Notes: generated by a model from the letters alone, not told the origin. Positions 25,810 to 34,848 are shown, counted from the first letter of the stretch. The stretch: 64,000 nucleotides of DNA from Streptomyces mirabilis (GCF_018310535.1 NZ_CP074103.1:310001-374000), one strand, 5' to 3'. A program made the numbers and translations.

Positions 25810-26360
25810 CGGCGCTTCACCTCGTCCGCCCAAACCCGCTCCGAGAACCTCCACGCGCTGTCGCTGCTGCGCTCCTGCAGCCCCGATCCCACAAGGACAC
25901 ATTGATGCGCTTGACGTCCTCCCCGTACGAATCCCCGTCCCTCACCTTGCCGCCGTGGGTACCGCCGCCTGGCGGCCTACGTACCTGGGGGTGCGGCGAG
26001 CACTTCGACGCCGTACGGCTCCCGGCAACCCTCGCACCTCCGCTGATCGCCTTACTACAGGCCGCCGGTGGGCACGGGCCGGTGCTCGCCGACCCCTACA
26101 GCGGCAGCTGGCACATCCTCCTCGACCCCGACACCGTCCGCCCCGGGCCGTGGGCCCGTCACGGGATACGCCTTCTGCGGCCCGGCACCCGCCTCACGAT
26201 CCCCGCCGCACAAGTCACCGCCGGCACCGACCTGCACTGGCACACCCCGCCCGGCGCCGGCTACACCCACGCCGAGCTGCTCAACGGCGCGCTCACCGCT
26301 CCGTCCGGCCTCACCAGCACCCCGCGCCGCGCCGCCCCGCGCCCCAGGGCCAGCCGGTGA
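25806..26360 (+). CDS. Hypothetical Streptomyces protein
   Basis: A 184-aa protein with WGCGEHFDAVRLPATLAPPL and PVLADPYSGSWHILLDPDTV, a pattern I associate with small Streptomyces proteins of unknown role. It begins either at ATG 25806 (ATGA overlap) or at ATG 25905, which has its own AAGGA. TTA at 26052. It lies between the two GNAT-like genes. Confidence 0.55.
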   Translation: MTALHLVRPNPLREPPRAVAAALLQPRSHKDTLMRLTSSPYESPSLTLPPWVPPPGGLRTWGCGEHFDAVRLPATLAPPLIALLQAAGGHGPVLADPYSGSWHILLDPDTVRPGPWARHGIRLLRPGTRLTIPAAQVTAGTDLHWHTPPGAGYTHAELLNGALTAPSGLTSTPRRAAPRPRASR

Positions 26361-27037
26361 CCAACAACGCCTCCATAGGTGCACCCGGCACCCTCCTCGG
26401 GCCTGCGCCAAGCCCTCATTCCGCCGGAAGCTCCGTGCACCCCACCACACCTCCGTACCTGATCCGTCACCTGGACGGACGTACCGAATACGAAGTGCTC
26501 AGCGCCCAGGTCATGACTTGGCGCCGAGAGCGCGAGCTGCCCGCGGAGAGCGCCCGGCCGATACTCGATTCCTTGCGCGACGAGCGCGAGATGGCCGTCC
26601 TTGTAGACACCGACGACAACGCCTTCGTCGCCTGCCTCCAACTCGATCGGACCGCTCTGGCCGCGCCGCCGTGGACGGACTCCGACACCGCTCAGCCGAC
26701 ACTGGCGTTGTCCTGCGCCGCTGCCGCCCCAGGCGTCGGCTACAGGATCGGCTGGCTCCTGACGATCTGGGCCCGCCATTACGCCGCCCTGTGTGACTAC
26801 ACCCGGGTGGCGTGCACGGTCCCTCTTCGCCACGACCGCGATTCCGCCGGCGAGCGCCTCATCGGTCATCTGGTGGACGAGTGCGGGTGGAACCGTCACC
26901 GGTCGGCGGGCCCGCCCGACGGACGGGTCGTCCTGCTGACCGCAGATGCGTGCCGCGCGGACAGTCTCGACGCCTTCATCACCACGGAGATCCCCGTACT
27001 GCCCGCAGTGTCCGCGGAGAAGGAGCCCGCTTCATGA
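26357..27037 (+). CDS. GNAT-like hypothetical protein, paralogue of 25171
   Basis: A 226-aa protein starting at GTG 26357 (GTGA overlap). The core, VLVDTDDNAFVACLQLDRTA then GYRIGWLLTIWARHYAAL, parallels the protein at 25171. Both end with a helix and DECGWN/CDLGWE strand. The two genes probably arose by duplication with the intervening gene inserted. Confidence 0.55.
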   Translation: MTNNASIGAPGTLLGPAPSPHSAGSSVHPTTPPYLIRHLDGRTEYEVLSAQVMTWRRERELPAESARPILDSLRDEREMAVLVDTDDNAFVACLQLDRTALAAPPWTDSDTAQPTLALSCAAAAPGVGYRIGWLLTIWARHYAALCDYTRVACTVPLRHDRDSAGERLIGHLVDECGWNRHRSAGPPDGRVVLLTADACRADSLDAFITTEIPVLPAVSAEKEPAS

Positions 27038-27369
27038 GCAAGGTGACCCTGCCGGACAGGCCGAAAGGCGGTCGGGCACTGCGGCGGCACGGCGGGGCCG
27101 TCCACTCCAGAGGGGGCGGTGCCGTGAAGACCCGGTTCTCCCTGAGCGGTGACCTCTGGCTACGGGTGTCGCTGCAGCTGACACGTCTTCTGCTCACGGT
27201 CCGCGTGCCGCCCCCGGGGTTCCGCGACATAGGGCCCTTCGCCAGCTTCAACACCCCCTCATCCCCCACCATGACTCCGCTTGCGCGGGCTCAGTGCCGC
27301 CACGGGCAGACTGGCTCCACAAAGCGCGGCCGTTGGTCGGCAGGACCCTCCAGGCCGGTGACACCGTGA
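27034..27369 (+). CDS. Hypothetical 111-aa protein
   Basis: Starts by ATGA overlap at 27034 and ends in GTGA overlap at 27366, which is the main evidence. Arg/Gly-rich N-terminus, a short amphipathic stretch (LWLRVSLQLTRLLLTVRV), and a basic tail. No family recognised. Confidence 0.45.
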   Translation: MSKVTLPDRPKGGRALRRHGGAVHSRGGGAVKTRFSLSGDLWLRVSLQLTRLLLTVRVPPPGFRDIGPFASFNTPSSPTMTPLARAQCRHGQTGSTKRGRWSAGPSRPVTP

Positions 27370-27983
27370 GCGAGCCGTACGAGTCGAGCCCGAGTCACGC
27401 CGCGTTCGCTGCCGAACTGCTGAGCCGCGTGGAAATCACCAGAGAGCAGTGGCGCACGCCCGGGCCGGAACGCGTCCGCATGGCAGCAGATGCCCTCGCG
27501 GCCACCCAGAAGGCGCAGCAGGACAACGCTGTGGCGCTGCACCGGATCGTGGAGAGTCTCAGGCAGTGGCCGGGACACCGGACGGTGGGCCAGGACGCCT
27601 GCCAGGCGGCCGTGAGAATTGCGGTGCACTGCGACCACGACCCGGCTTTCCAGCAGAGGCTTCTGCGACTGCTCCAAGTGGCCGTAACAGCGGGTGACGC
27701 CACTCGTGCCCAGCTGGCCCACCTGCACGACCGCTGCCTCGTCAACGCCAGACAGCCCCAGCTGTACGCCACCCAGCACTGGTACCGCTCTGATGGGCAG
27801 CTCCAGCCGCACCCGATCGCCGACCTCGCGCAGCTCGACACCCGAAGGGCCGGCGCTGACCTGCCCCCCTACGCCGAGCAGGCCCGGCACCTCCGCGAGC
27901 GCCACGGGCCGCTCGGCTCCTTATCGACCTCCGCTACAGCGGACCCGATCCCCTTCTCCTTGCCCGAGAGGTGCGCGGCATGA
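27366..27983 (+). CDS. DUF6624 domain protein
   Basis: The 205-aa protein matches DUF6624: AFAAELLSRVEITREQW, VESLRQWPGHRTVGQDACQA, HCDHDPAFQQRLLRLLQ and LVNARQPQLYATQHWYRSDG. Function unknown; often a stand-alone Streptomyces protein. TTA at 27921 near the 3' end. Coupled to the first EEP gene by ATGA. Confidence 0.8.
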   Translation: MSEPYESSPSHAAFAAELLSRVEITREQWRTPGPERVRMAADALAATQKAQQDNAVALHRIVESLRQWPGHRTVGQDACQAAVRIAVHCDHDPAFQQRLLRLLQVAVTAGDATRAQLAHLHDRCLVNARQPQLYATQHWYRSDGQLQPHPIADLAQLDTRRAGADLPPYAEQARHLRERHGPLGSLSTSATADPIPFSLPERCAA

Positions 27984-28909
27984 ACGAATCGATCACCGTT
28001 CTGAACTGGAATCTGGAGAAGGGCATCAACCTCGAAGCGGGCGCCCGCTGGGTCCAGGAGCAGCGCCCCGACATCTTCTTCCAACAGGAAGTCCAACCGG
28101 ACCAGCTCGCCCGGGTGTCGGAACTCCTGGACATGGACGGCCATATCGCTGTCCCGCGACCCGGCAGCTCCAACGACAACGCGATCTTCGTCCGCCGCGA
28201 TGGACCGCTGGTGTGCACGGAGGAATACCCGCAGGCATGGGCACCCTGGCACGCGCCGGCGAACCTCGCCGTCCGCCTCCGCGACGCTGACGGCACCCTC
28301 AGCCCCCGGCAGATCAGCGCCGTCAGCATGCACACCTGCTACTGGTCGCCCGAGCACCGCCTGACCGAGTCCCGCTGGTGCACCACTCTCGCCAAACCCG
28401 GCTGGCTGGCCATGATCTTCGGCGACTGGAACAGCTATCGCGTCGGCACGGACATCCGCTGGGACGACTACACCGACCACGCCTTCGTCGCCAACCGCAC
28501 CTACGACTGCGCCGGCCGGCGGCACACAGACGTGCGCCCCGACCGTGAACTGCTGGCGGCCGGCTACGTCGAGATGGCACGCCACGCCGCCGAGCACCTC
28601 GATCAGCCCGAAGCTCTGGCCCCCAGCTCCGGCTACCGCGACCACCCCGGCCGACCGAAAGGCCCCAGGTACTGCATCGACCGCGGATACCTCAGCGCGG
28701 AACTCGCCCCAGCCCTGACCAGCTTCACCGTCTGCGACAGCCCTGAATTGCGCCGGCTGTCCGACCACCTGCCTCTGCGTGCCGAGTTCGACTTCGCGCA
28801 GATGCGCACCATCCTGCACCGGTCTGCAGCGATGTATCAGCCGCACGACAACCGGCACGCCGCGTCGGTCCGCGGCCGCCACCCGGCGGCTGCCGGCGGT
28901 GCGGCATGA
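27980..28909 (+). CDS. Endonuclease/exonuclease/phosphatase (EEP) family protein 1
   Basis: A 309-aa protein of the EEP (DNase I-like) fold. Landmarks are TVLNWNLEKG (Asn), IFFQQEVQ (metal-ligand Glu), MIFGDWNSYRVG (Asp/Asn of GDxN) and RRLSDHLPLRAEF (SDH). The family hydrolyses phosphodiesters in nucleic acids or lipids. No secretion signal. It is the first of four consecutive family members, each coupled or closely spaced. Confidence 0.85.
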   Translation: MNESITVLNWNLEKGINLEAGARWVQEQRPDIFFQQEVQPDQLARVSELLDMDGHIAVPRPGSSNDNAIFVRRDGPLVCTEEYPQAWAPWHAPANLAVRLRDADGTLSPRQISAVSMHTCYWSPEHRLTESRWCTTLAKPGWLAMIFGDWNSYRVGTDIRWDDYTDHAFVANRTYDCAGRRHTDVRPDRELLAAGYVEMARHAAEHLDQPEALAPSSGYRDHPGRPKGPRYCIDRGYLSAELAPALTSFTVCDSPELRRLSDHLPLRAEFDFAQMRTILHRSAAMYQPHDNRHAASVRGRHPAAAGGAA

Positions 28910-29742
28910 CCATCACCGTGCGGCTGGGTACGTACAACCTGCTCAATGGCGGCGGTGAACGCTGGCGCGCCCAGGCGGAGTTCCTGCGGGCGCAGAACCT
29001 GGACGTCCTGTGCCTGCAGGAGGCGAAGAGGTGGGACGAGGGCGGCTACGCCCGCATGCTCGACTTCGCCGAACTTCTTGGAATGCAGGCGCAGTTCGCC
29101 CCGTCGAATAGCCACAACTGCCACCTGGTCACGCTCTACCGGTGGCCCCGCGTGCGGTGCACGGCGTTCCACCCCGATGTCGCAGAAGGCACCTTCCACC
29201 ACGTCGTCTCGCGGGCCCACCTCACCGTGGATGGCCGCGAACTCACCGTACTCAACACTCACCTGGCGCCCTTCAGCGGCAGCAGCCGCTCCCGCGAAGC
29301 CGACTGGCTGACCGAGTACGGCGCCGCCGGCCGGCGCGTCGTCCTGGCCGGAGACCTGAACGTCCAAGGTGTCGTCGACGAGGAGCTGGAGGACTGGGGA
29401 GTCATTCCGGCCGAACTGCACTCCCGCCACCGGTCGCAACTGGCCGACGGCAGCTACGGCGGCAGTGACCGCCTGGCGATGGCCAAGCTCGTGCACGCAG
29501 GCTTCATCGATCCTGTCGCGGCGCTCGGCATCCCGGTGCCACGCACGGCCGGCTACTGGAGCGACGCCGAGCGGTGGGACCACCGCTCGGATCACATCCT
29601 CCTCGCGCCGGACCTCGCTCCTGCCCTCACCGGGTGCGAGGTCCCCGATACCGAGGAAGCCCGGGGCCTGAGCGACCACCTGCCGTTCATCGTCACGCTC
29701 GAACTGCCCCAGGCGGATGCAGCTCTCACCCCCGACCGGTGA
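28906..29742 (+). CDS. EEP family protein 2
   Basis: A 278-aa protein coupled by ATGA at 28906. Motifs: LGTYNLLNGGG, VLCLQEAKRW, TVLNTHLAPFSG, VVLAGDLNVQG and ARGLSDHLPFIV. This is the most canonical of the four copies, with the complete QE-THL-GDLN-SDH set. Followed by a 54-bp gap. Confidence 0.85.
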   Translation: MTITVRLGTYNLLNGGGERWRAQAEFLRAQNLDVLCLQEAKRWDEGGYARMLDFAELLGMQAQFAPSNSHNCHLVTLYRWPRVRCTAFHPDVAEGTFHHVVSRAHLTVDGRELTVLNTHLAPFSGSSRSREADWLTEYGAAGRRVVLAGDLNVQGVVDEELEDWGVIPAELHSRHRSQLADGSYGGSDRLAMAKLVHAGFIDPVAALGIPVPRTAGYWSDAERWDHRSDHILLAPDLAPALTGCEVPDTEEARGLSDHLPFIVTLELPQADAALTPDR

Positions 29743-29796
29743 ACCGCGCCGCCGCGCCCGTCCACCGTCGAGACCGTCAGCAAGGAGAACCAACAC

Positions 29797-30690
29797 GTGA
29801 CCGATGAACTGCGCGTCGTCTGTTGGAACATCGAGCACAACGGCCGCGGCCCGAGCGGAGGCGACGACCACCGCGACCTGGCCCGCGACATCCTCGCCGC
29901 CATCGAACCGCACATCGTGCTGCGCCAGGAGCTGACAGGCGCGTGGGACCGGGGGAAGGCCGACCTGTACGCCGAGGCCAACCGGCTCGGCGGCCTCACG
30001 CCGTTTATGGCCGCGCCACGCGAGGGGCGCAGCCGCAACCCCGTCGGCGTGATGGTCGATCCCGCCCTGTTCCTCGTCGACGGCGAGTTCGAGCACGACC
30101 TGGCGTGGAAGCCGATCTGCAATCCCCGTGTCCGCCTCAAGGGGTGTCCGAAGTCACTGGATCTGGCGTCGGCCCACCTGTGCCACTTCGACCCGGACAT
30201 GCGCGCGACCGAGGCGAGGCGGCTCACCACGCTCGCCGACCACGGCCGGAGCGCCCTCGTCGGGATGGACGCCAACAGCTACCCGCACCAGACGGCGCTG
30301 GAGTCCGTGGCGCTCCCGGACTGGGACAAAGTCGCGGACCGCGTCCACTACCAGCACCGCACCATCGAGCGCGACGGCTGCCGCGTCTCGGACACCCGGC
30401 CGGATGAGATCCTCTCCGGCGGCGATCCGGTCTTCACCGATCTCGGCCTGCACGCCGCCACCACCCTCGGCCGGCCCGGCGCGCTCGCGGCGACGGCGAG
30501 TCTGAAGCGCACCGACCAGGGGGCGGCTCAGCGCATCGACCGCATGTACTGCACCCCCGATCTCGCCCCGGCCCTCATCGGCTTCGACGTCCTGGCGACC
30601 GACGAGGTGCGGGAGGTGTCCGACCACGCCCTGCTCGTCGCGCGGTTCGACCTCAACGTCCTCCGCCAGGTCCTCACGCCTGCCCGCTGA
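29797..30690 (+). CDS. EEP family protein 3
   Basis: A 297-aa protein starting at GTG 29797 after AAGGAG (29782-29787). Motifs: RVVCWNIEHNG, IVLRQELTG (RQE in place of LQE), ASAHLCHFDP, ALVGMDANSYP (DAN replaces GDxN) and REVSDHALLVARF. Variation at the GDxN and QE positions suggests a shifted substrate. Confidence 0.8.
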   Translation: MTDELRVVCWNIEHNGRGPSGGDDHRDLARDILAAIEPHIVLRQELTGAWDRGKADLYAEANRLGGLTPFMAAPREGRSRNPVGVMVDPALFLVDGEFEHDLAWKPICNPRVRLKGCPKSLDLASAHLCHFDPDMRATEARRLTTLADHGRSALVGMDANSYPHQTALESVALPDWDKVADRVHYQHRTIERDGCRVSDTRPDEILSGGDPVFTDLGLHAATTLGRPGALAATASLKRTDQGAAQRIDRMYCTPDLAPALIGFDVLATDEVREVSDHALLVARFDLNVLRQVLTPAR

Positions 30691-30716
30691 CACTTCTATC
30701 TCTGGGGGAAATCTCC

Positions 30717-31613
30717 ATGCTCATCAACGCGGCGATCTGCAACTTCGAGAACAACGGCGGCGGCGACCGCGCACTGTGGCAGCGGATGCACGACAAGTTG
30801 GCGTCGCTCGACCTGCATCTGCTCCTGCGGCAGGAGGTGTGGAACGCGCAGGACGACGGCAACGCGCTCGCAGACGCGGCCGAAGCCGTGCTCGGCATGG
30901 CCGGACTGATCGGCCCCGAGTGCTGCACCGCCCTCTACCACGACACCAACCTCTTCACCCCCGTCGGCGAGTTCCCGAAGACCGGCCCCATGTGGGTGCT
31001 CCCGCCGACCGTGCGCAGCCTGCAGCTCGCTGGCACAGCCCCTGGCGCGGTCCCGTTGATCGTGGGCTCGTACCACCTCAACTACGGCTCCACCACCACG
31101 CGCCTGTCGGAGGCCGAGCGGCTGACCCAGTGGAACGACAGATGGGTCAAGGTCGACGGCCGGCGCGTCCACTACCCGGCGCTGCTCGGCGGCGACAACA
31201 ACAGCTACCCCGTGCCCGGCACCCCGGGGGATCCGGCCCTGCCCGTCCTGGAGGAGATCCCCGACAAGCCCCACCGGGCGCACCGCTCCTACATCGGACT
31301 GGACAACGTGCGCCGGATGGACGACCGACCGGACGACACCCTGCGCACCGCCGGCCTCCAGGACGTCGCCCGCCACCTCGCCACCACCGCGGGCAACACC
31401 GCCGCAGTCGCGCCGACGGTCGACGCCTACGAAACGCACGGGCCGGACTCGCGCATCGACCGGATCTACGCCAGCAAGCAGCTCCTGCCTGCCGTGCGCG
31501 AGGTCGAGGTCATCAATATGAAGGGCTTATCCGACCACCACACGGTCGTGGTGCGCCTGGACCGGGACACCCTCACCAACATCCTCAACAACCCGATCAG
31601 CCGCACGGCATGA
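30717..31613 (+). CDS. EEP family protein 4
   Basis: A 298-aa protein with motifs AAICNFENNGGG, LLLRQEVWNA, VGSYHLNYGS, ALLGGDNNSYP and KGLSDHHTVVVRL, plus a TTA codon at 31527 inside the SDH region. It resembles copy 3 most in the RQE and D-N-S-Y pattern. ATG 30717 follows GGGGGAAA. Coupled by ATGA to the DUF6302 gene. Confidence 0.8.
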   Translation: MLINAAICNFENNGGGDRALWQRMHDKLASLDLHLLLRQEVWNAQDDGNALADAAEAVLGMAGLIGPECCTALYHDTNLFTPVGEFPKTGPMWVLPPTVRSLQLAGTAPGAVPLIVGSYHLNYGSTTTRLSEAERLTQWNDRWVKVDGRRVHYPALLGGDNNSYPVPGTPGDPALPVLEEIPDKPHRAHRSYIGLDNVRRMDDRPDDTLRTAGLQDVARHLATTAGNTAAVAPTVDAYETHGPDSRIDRIYASKQLLPAVREVEVINMKGLSDHHTVVVRLDRDTLTNILNNPISRTA

Positions 31614-32212
31614 CCGAAGGCCACGGCGGAAGGCACACGCTCCGCATGCCCCGCTCCCTGGTCGCGCGCATTGCCGCGCCGCTCTGCCGTCCCTCGCCCC
31701 AGGGGTGTGCCGAGGACTACACCTGGTTCCGGCAGCGCCTTGCCGAACCGGACCTCCTCGACTGCGCGGTCGGTGTGAAGGTGGACGGCGACGTGCTCCT
31801 CGCGGTGCCCGTCGGCGGCACCCGCAGGGGTGGCTACCTGTCCGTGGGCACCGTGACCGACGCCGTGCGTGTCTGGGCGGCCCTTCGGGGTCGACCTGGC
31901 TTTCCGCGTATCCGGCTCGGCCTGTCGGTCTACTTCGACACCTGTCACACCGTCGACTGGGGCCCTCGACAGCCCTGGGACGACGCAGAGCGCGGCAAGT
32001 ACTTCGGGTACGCGCCGTCCGCCATCCACGCCTTTCTCCGTCACGTCTCGATATACGACCAGCATCCCGAGCCCGCAACGGGCGAGACGGACCCGATCGG
32101 TGGGCGGACCGGGCAGCAGGATCCGCTGCTGTCGGCGACCCGGGGCACCTGGCCGGCGATCGGCACTCCTTCACCTCTCGTCATCCGCCGTATCTCGAAG
32201 GACCAGCGATGA
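31610..32212 (+). CDS. DUF6302-like protein
   Basis: A 200-aa protein: DYTWFRQRLAEPDLLDCAVGV, LLAVPVGGTRRGGYLSVGT, GRPGFPRIRLGLSVYFDTCH, DWGPRQPWDD and KYFGYAPSAIHAFL are typical of Streptomyces DUF6302 proteins. Function unknown. Starts by ATGA overlap at 31610 and ends at 32212 with ATGA overlap onto a 50-aa gene. Confidence 0.75.
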   Translation: MTEGHGGRHTLRMPRSLVARIAAPLCRPSPQGCAEDYTWFRQRLAEPDLLDCAVGVKVDGDVLLAVPVGGTRRGGYLSVGTVTDAVRVWAALRGRPGFPRIRLGLSVYFDTCHTVDWGPRQPWDDAERGKYFGYAPSAIHAFLRHVSIYDQHPEPATGETDPIGGRTGQQDPLLSATRGTWPAIGTPSPLVIRRISKDQR

Positions 32213-32361
32213 CCGTCAGCCGGACAACGCTGGTCCTGGAGAGCGTCGGCCCACAGGCCCGCCGAAGCCGCAGCAAGCCGAGGCACCCGGGCGCACGGGG
32301 CCCAGCCGTCGACGCTCCGGTTCTCTTCCTGTCCCCACCGGGATGGGCGGCGCGACGATGA
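32209..32361 (+). CDS. 50-aa linking peptide with stop-start overlaps on both sides
   Basis: ATG 32209 (ATGA with the preceding gene, AAGGA at 32198-32202) opens a 50-codon frame whose stop overlaps ATG 32358 of the next gene. Such double coupling is rarely accidental. The product is basic and Pro-rich (SRTTLVLESVGPQARRSRS) with no predicted fold. It may mainly carry ribosomes to the next gene. Confidence 0.5.
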   Translation: MTVSRTTLVLESVGPQARRSRSKPRHPGARGPAVDAPVLFLSPPGWAARR

Positions 32362-33662
32362 GTCCGAGATCGGAGCGCAACGAGGTCTTACTCAAGCACC
32401 TTGAGATGCTGGACTGGTCGATGAGCGGCTTCGCCCGCCGGATCGGCGCACGGTGCGAAGCGATCCGTCTGCCCTATTCGGTGGTCACGAGCACCGTCTC
32501 GCGGTGGTGCAAGGGCGCGACGCCCGGCGACGACCTGGCAGCCGCCGCATGTTACGTGCTGTCGGCAGCGCTGAACCGGGTCGTGACGCCGGAGAGCTTG
32601 GGCTGGCCGTCTGACACCGGCCTGGTCGCGGCACAGTCGTTGGAGTACTTGGACGTCCCCCACGCCGTGCGCATGCTCTCCAAGCTGTGGGCCTTGGATG
32701 CCATGCGCAGGCGCAACGTGGTCAAGAGCGCGTTCTCTCCGAGCGTGTTCGGTCCTGCGTCGCGGGAGGCACTCGTGATGCCGGCGGACGCCGTTATCGG
32801 TGGCCAGGGACGGCACAAGGTCACGGCGGCGGACATCGACCTGCTTGACGAGCAGACCAGGTTGTACGGAAGGCTGGACTCGCAGCACGGCGGGGGCAAG
32901 TTCCGCGGGGTGTTCGCGTCGATGATGGACACGCACGCCACGCCGATGTTGAACGGGAGCTTCTCCGCGCGGACCGGGCGCCGGCTGTACGGCAGCGTGG
33001 TGGACGCGGTACTCGCGATGGCGTCGATGGCCTACGACGACCAGCTCCCCGGCCTGGCCCAGCGATACGACCTTCAGGCGATGCGGCTCGCCCAGGCGAT
33101 CGGCGACCGCGCCCGCATCACCCGGGTCCACATCCACCAAGCCCGACTGGCTGCAACCCAGGGCGGGCGGGCCGACGTCCTCGCGCACGCCCGCAGTGCT
33201 GTCCTGGCGGCCGAGGGGACGCCTCCCCTCGTCAGGGCCTACGCGTGCGTGACCGAAGCGCGAGCATGGGCGCTGAACGAGCAGACAGACCATGTCGTGG
33301 CTGCGGTGAAGCGTGCCCGCGAGTTCTTCGCCCGCGCTCAGAGCAGCACCGGCCCGACCTGGCTGGAGTGGTTCGACCTGCGCGAGTTGGAGGGGCAGGC
33401 GGCATGGGCATTCGCCGTGGCAGGGCTGGCCGAACAGGGGGTACAGGCCCTGAAGGAGGCGTCGGCCCTTCCGTCGGACCGGACACGGGACACGGTTGAA
33501 CTCCTGATCACCGAGGCCGAGCTGGCCCGGCTGCGCGGCGACTCGGCTGAGCACGCGACTGCCTCGAAGCGCGCCTCCCAGGCGTCCCAACACCTGATGA
33601 GCCGGCGGCTCTCCGAACGTCTCGACCACTTGAAGGCAGGCGAGCCGCTACGCGGCTTCTGA
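32358..33662 (+). CDS. HTH regulator with TPR-like helical repeats
   Basis: A 434-aa protein. Residues ~10-60 form an HTH (EMLDWSMSGFARRIGARCEA ... VTSTVSRWCKGATPGD). From ~220 onward it is a TPR-like helical scaffold (MRLAQAIGDRARITRVHIHQ, VLAHARSAVLAAEGTPPLV, WALNEQTDHVVAAVKRAREF). This resembles Streptomyces developmental regulators of the HTH-TPR type. TTA codon at residue 11 (32388) gives early bldA control. It is the last gene of the plus-strand train. Confidence 0.7.
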   Translation: MSPRSERNEVLLKHLEMLDWSMSGFARRIGARCEAIRLPYSVVTSTVSRWCKGATPGDDLAAAACYVLSAALNRVVTPESLGWPSDTGLVAAQSLEYLDVPHAVRMLSKLWALDAMRRRNVVKSAFSPSVFGPASREALVMPADAVIGGQGRHKVTAADIDLLDEQTRLYGRLDSQHGGGKFRGVFASMMDTHATPMLNGSFSARTGRRLYGSVVDAVLAMASMAYDDQLPGLAQRYDLQAMRLAQAIGDRARITRVHIHQARLAATQGGRADVLAHARSAVLAAEGTPPLVRAYACVTEARAWALNEQTDHVVAAVKRAREFFARAQSSTGPTWLEWFDLRELEGQAAWAFAVAGLAEQGVQALKEASALPSDRTRDTVELLITEAELARLRGDSAEHATASKRASQASQHLMSRRLSERLDHLKAGEPLRGF

Positions 33663-33744
33663 CCTGTGCTGTACGCATCCGAGGCCAGAGGCCGCCACGT
33701 CGTGCTCTGACCCGGCTGCGAAACCCGCCTGCCCTGGGCGTCTG

Positions 33745-34848
33745 TCAGCTTGTCGGGAACAGGCTCCGGTAAATCCAGTGGGCCCTGAAGGGACCGCCGT
33801 GGTGCGGGGATTCCAGGGAGCCGTGGTGGCCTTCTCCCTTCGGGGTGTGCAGTGCGGCACTGAGTTGATAGTCCGGATGAACCCCGTCGTCGCTGAGAGC
33901 GGCCGCGAAAGTGAGTTCCAGGACGTCTCCAGGAGCGACGGGCCTGGGGCTGTCGAAGAGCGGCAGGTAGATGGTGGCCCAGTTCGTCTTCATGTGCAGG
34001 GCATCCAGTGGCTCTTCGTCCGGCAGGCACCAGAGATTGAGCCATGTGAGCACGCCGTCCACGCGGCCGGGCCGCGTGATGACCAAGCGCGTTGTCCTGC
34101 GCTGCTCCGTCCGCAGATCGCCGTTGAAGTCGAGCACCTCGACGGGCACGCCTTCGGAGAGCAGCGCCCCGATAGAGGGGTTTTCGACCCTGAGCCGCAC
34201 GTCGAAGGGCGTGCCGTGCCAGTCGAAGATGCTCCGTAGGTACGGAAGGGATGCCTCGGCGAACGCCACCGGCTGCTCGGGAAGCAGATCGGACAGGCAG
34301 GCTGCTGCGGCCAGGGTCTCCGCGCGGTGGGGCACCACGAGTCCCCCGGGCGCCAAGAGGCGGCTCCGGGCATCGGTCAGGACGGCCGCCGCGCCTTCGG
34401 CGCCCGCCAGGGAGCCGATGATCTCCGCGACGCAGACATCGGCTCTGGGCGCGAACTGGAGGTTGGTCGACTGGCCGTGCAGGAGCGTGATCCGGTCCTG
34501 TGGGTCGAAGGCCGACAGGTTTGCCGCCGCCTTGTGGAACGCGTCCTCAATGACCTCGATGGCCACAGCGTGCCGGGCGCCCGCCTGGACTCCTTCGCGC
34601 GCCCAGAGAAGGTCTTGTCCAGTCCCGATGTCCAATATGCGCCTGTTTGGGGCGAGGTGGGACAGTGCCGTGCGAAAGCGCTTGTTGCGTTCGTCGTCGG
34701 TGGTCATGGTCGTGTAGAGGAACGGGTCGTAGATGGGGTACTCCCCCACGCTCGGCCACAGGGCGGGACGTCCTTCCTGCTCGGGTTCGGGGTCCACGCT
34801 CACGCGTACGGGGCGCCCGTGTGTCTCGATTTGGTGGATGTTGTGCAT
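33745..34848 (-). CDS. PRMT-like SAM-dependent methyltransferase
   Basis: A 367-aa class I methyltransferase resembling protein arginine methyltransferases. SAM motif I is NRRILDIGTGQDLLW (residues ~69-82), post-I VAIEVIEDAF with Glu98, and a double-E-like loop VAEIIGSLAGAEGA (Glu142 and Glu151). A C-terminal beta-barrel-like region follows. An N-terminal YPIYDPFLYTTM segment fits the helix that closes over SAM. ATG 34848 follows GAAAGG; the open frame further left lies over the nitroreductase and is not used. The substrate could be arginine or a guanidino compound. It is the last gene of a four-gene minus-strand run. Confidence 0.7.
   Translation of the reverse strand: MHNIHQIETHGRPVRVSVDPEPEQEGRPALWPSVGEYPIYDPFLYTTMTTDDERNKRFRTALSHLAPNRRILDIGTGQDLLWAREGVQAGARHAVAIEVIEDAFHKAAANLSAFDPQDRITLLHGQSTNLQFAPRADVCVAEIIGSLAGAEGAAAVLTDARSRLLAPGGLVVPHRAETLAAAACLSDLLPEQPVAFAEASLPYLRSIFDWHGTPFDVRLRVENPSIGALLSEGVPVEVLDFNGDLRTEQRRTTRLVITRPGRVDGVLTWLNLWCLPDEEPLDALHMKTNWATIYLPLFDSPRPVAPGDVLELTFAAALSDDGVHPDYQLSAALHTPKGEGHHGSLESPHHGGPFRAHWIYRSLFPTS

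Noticed and set aside
30776..32212. A long frame that would extend DUF6302 upstream through the fourth EEP gene
   Set aside because: The upstream part is the shadow of the EEP gene; the DUF6302 similarity starts at ATG 31610, which overlaps the EEP stop.
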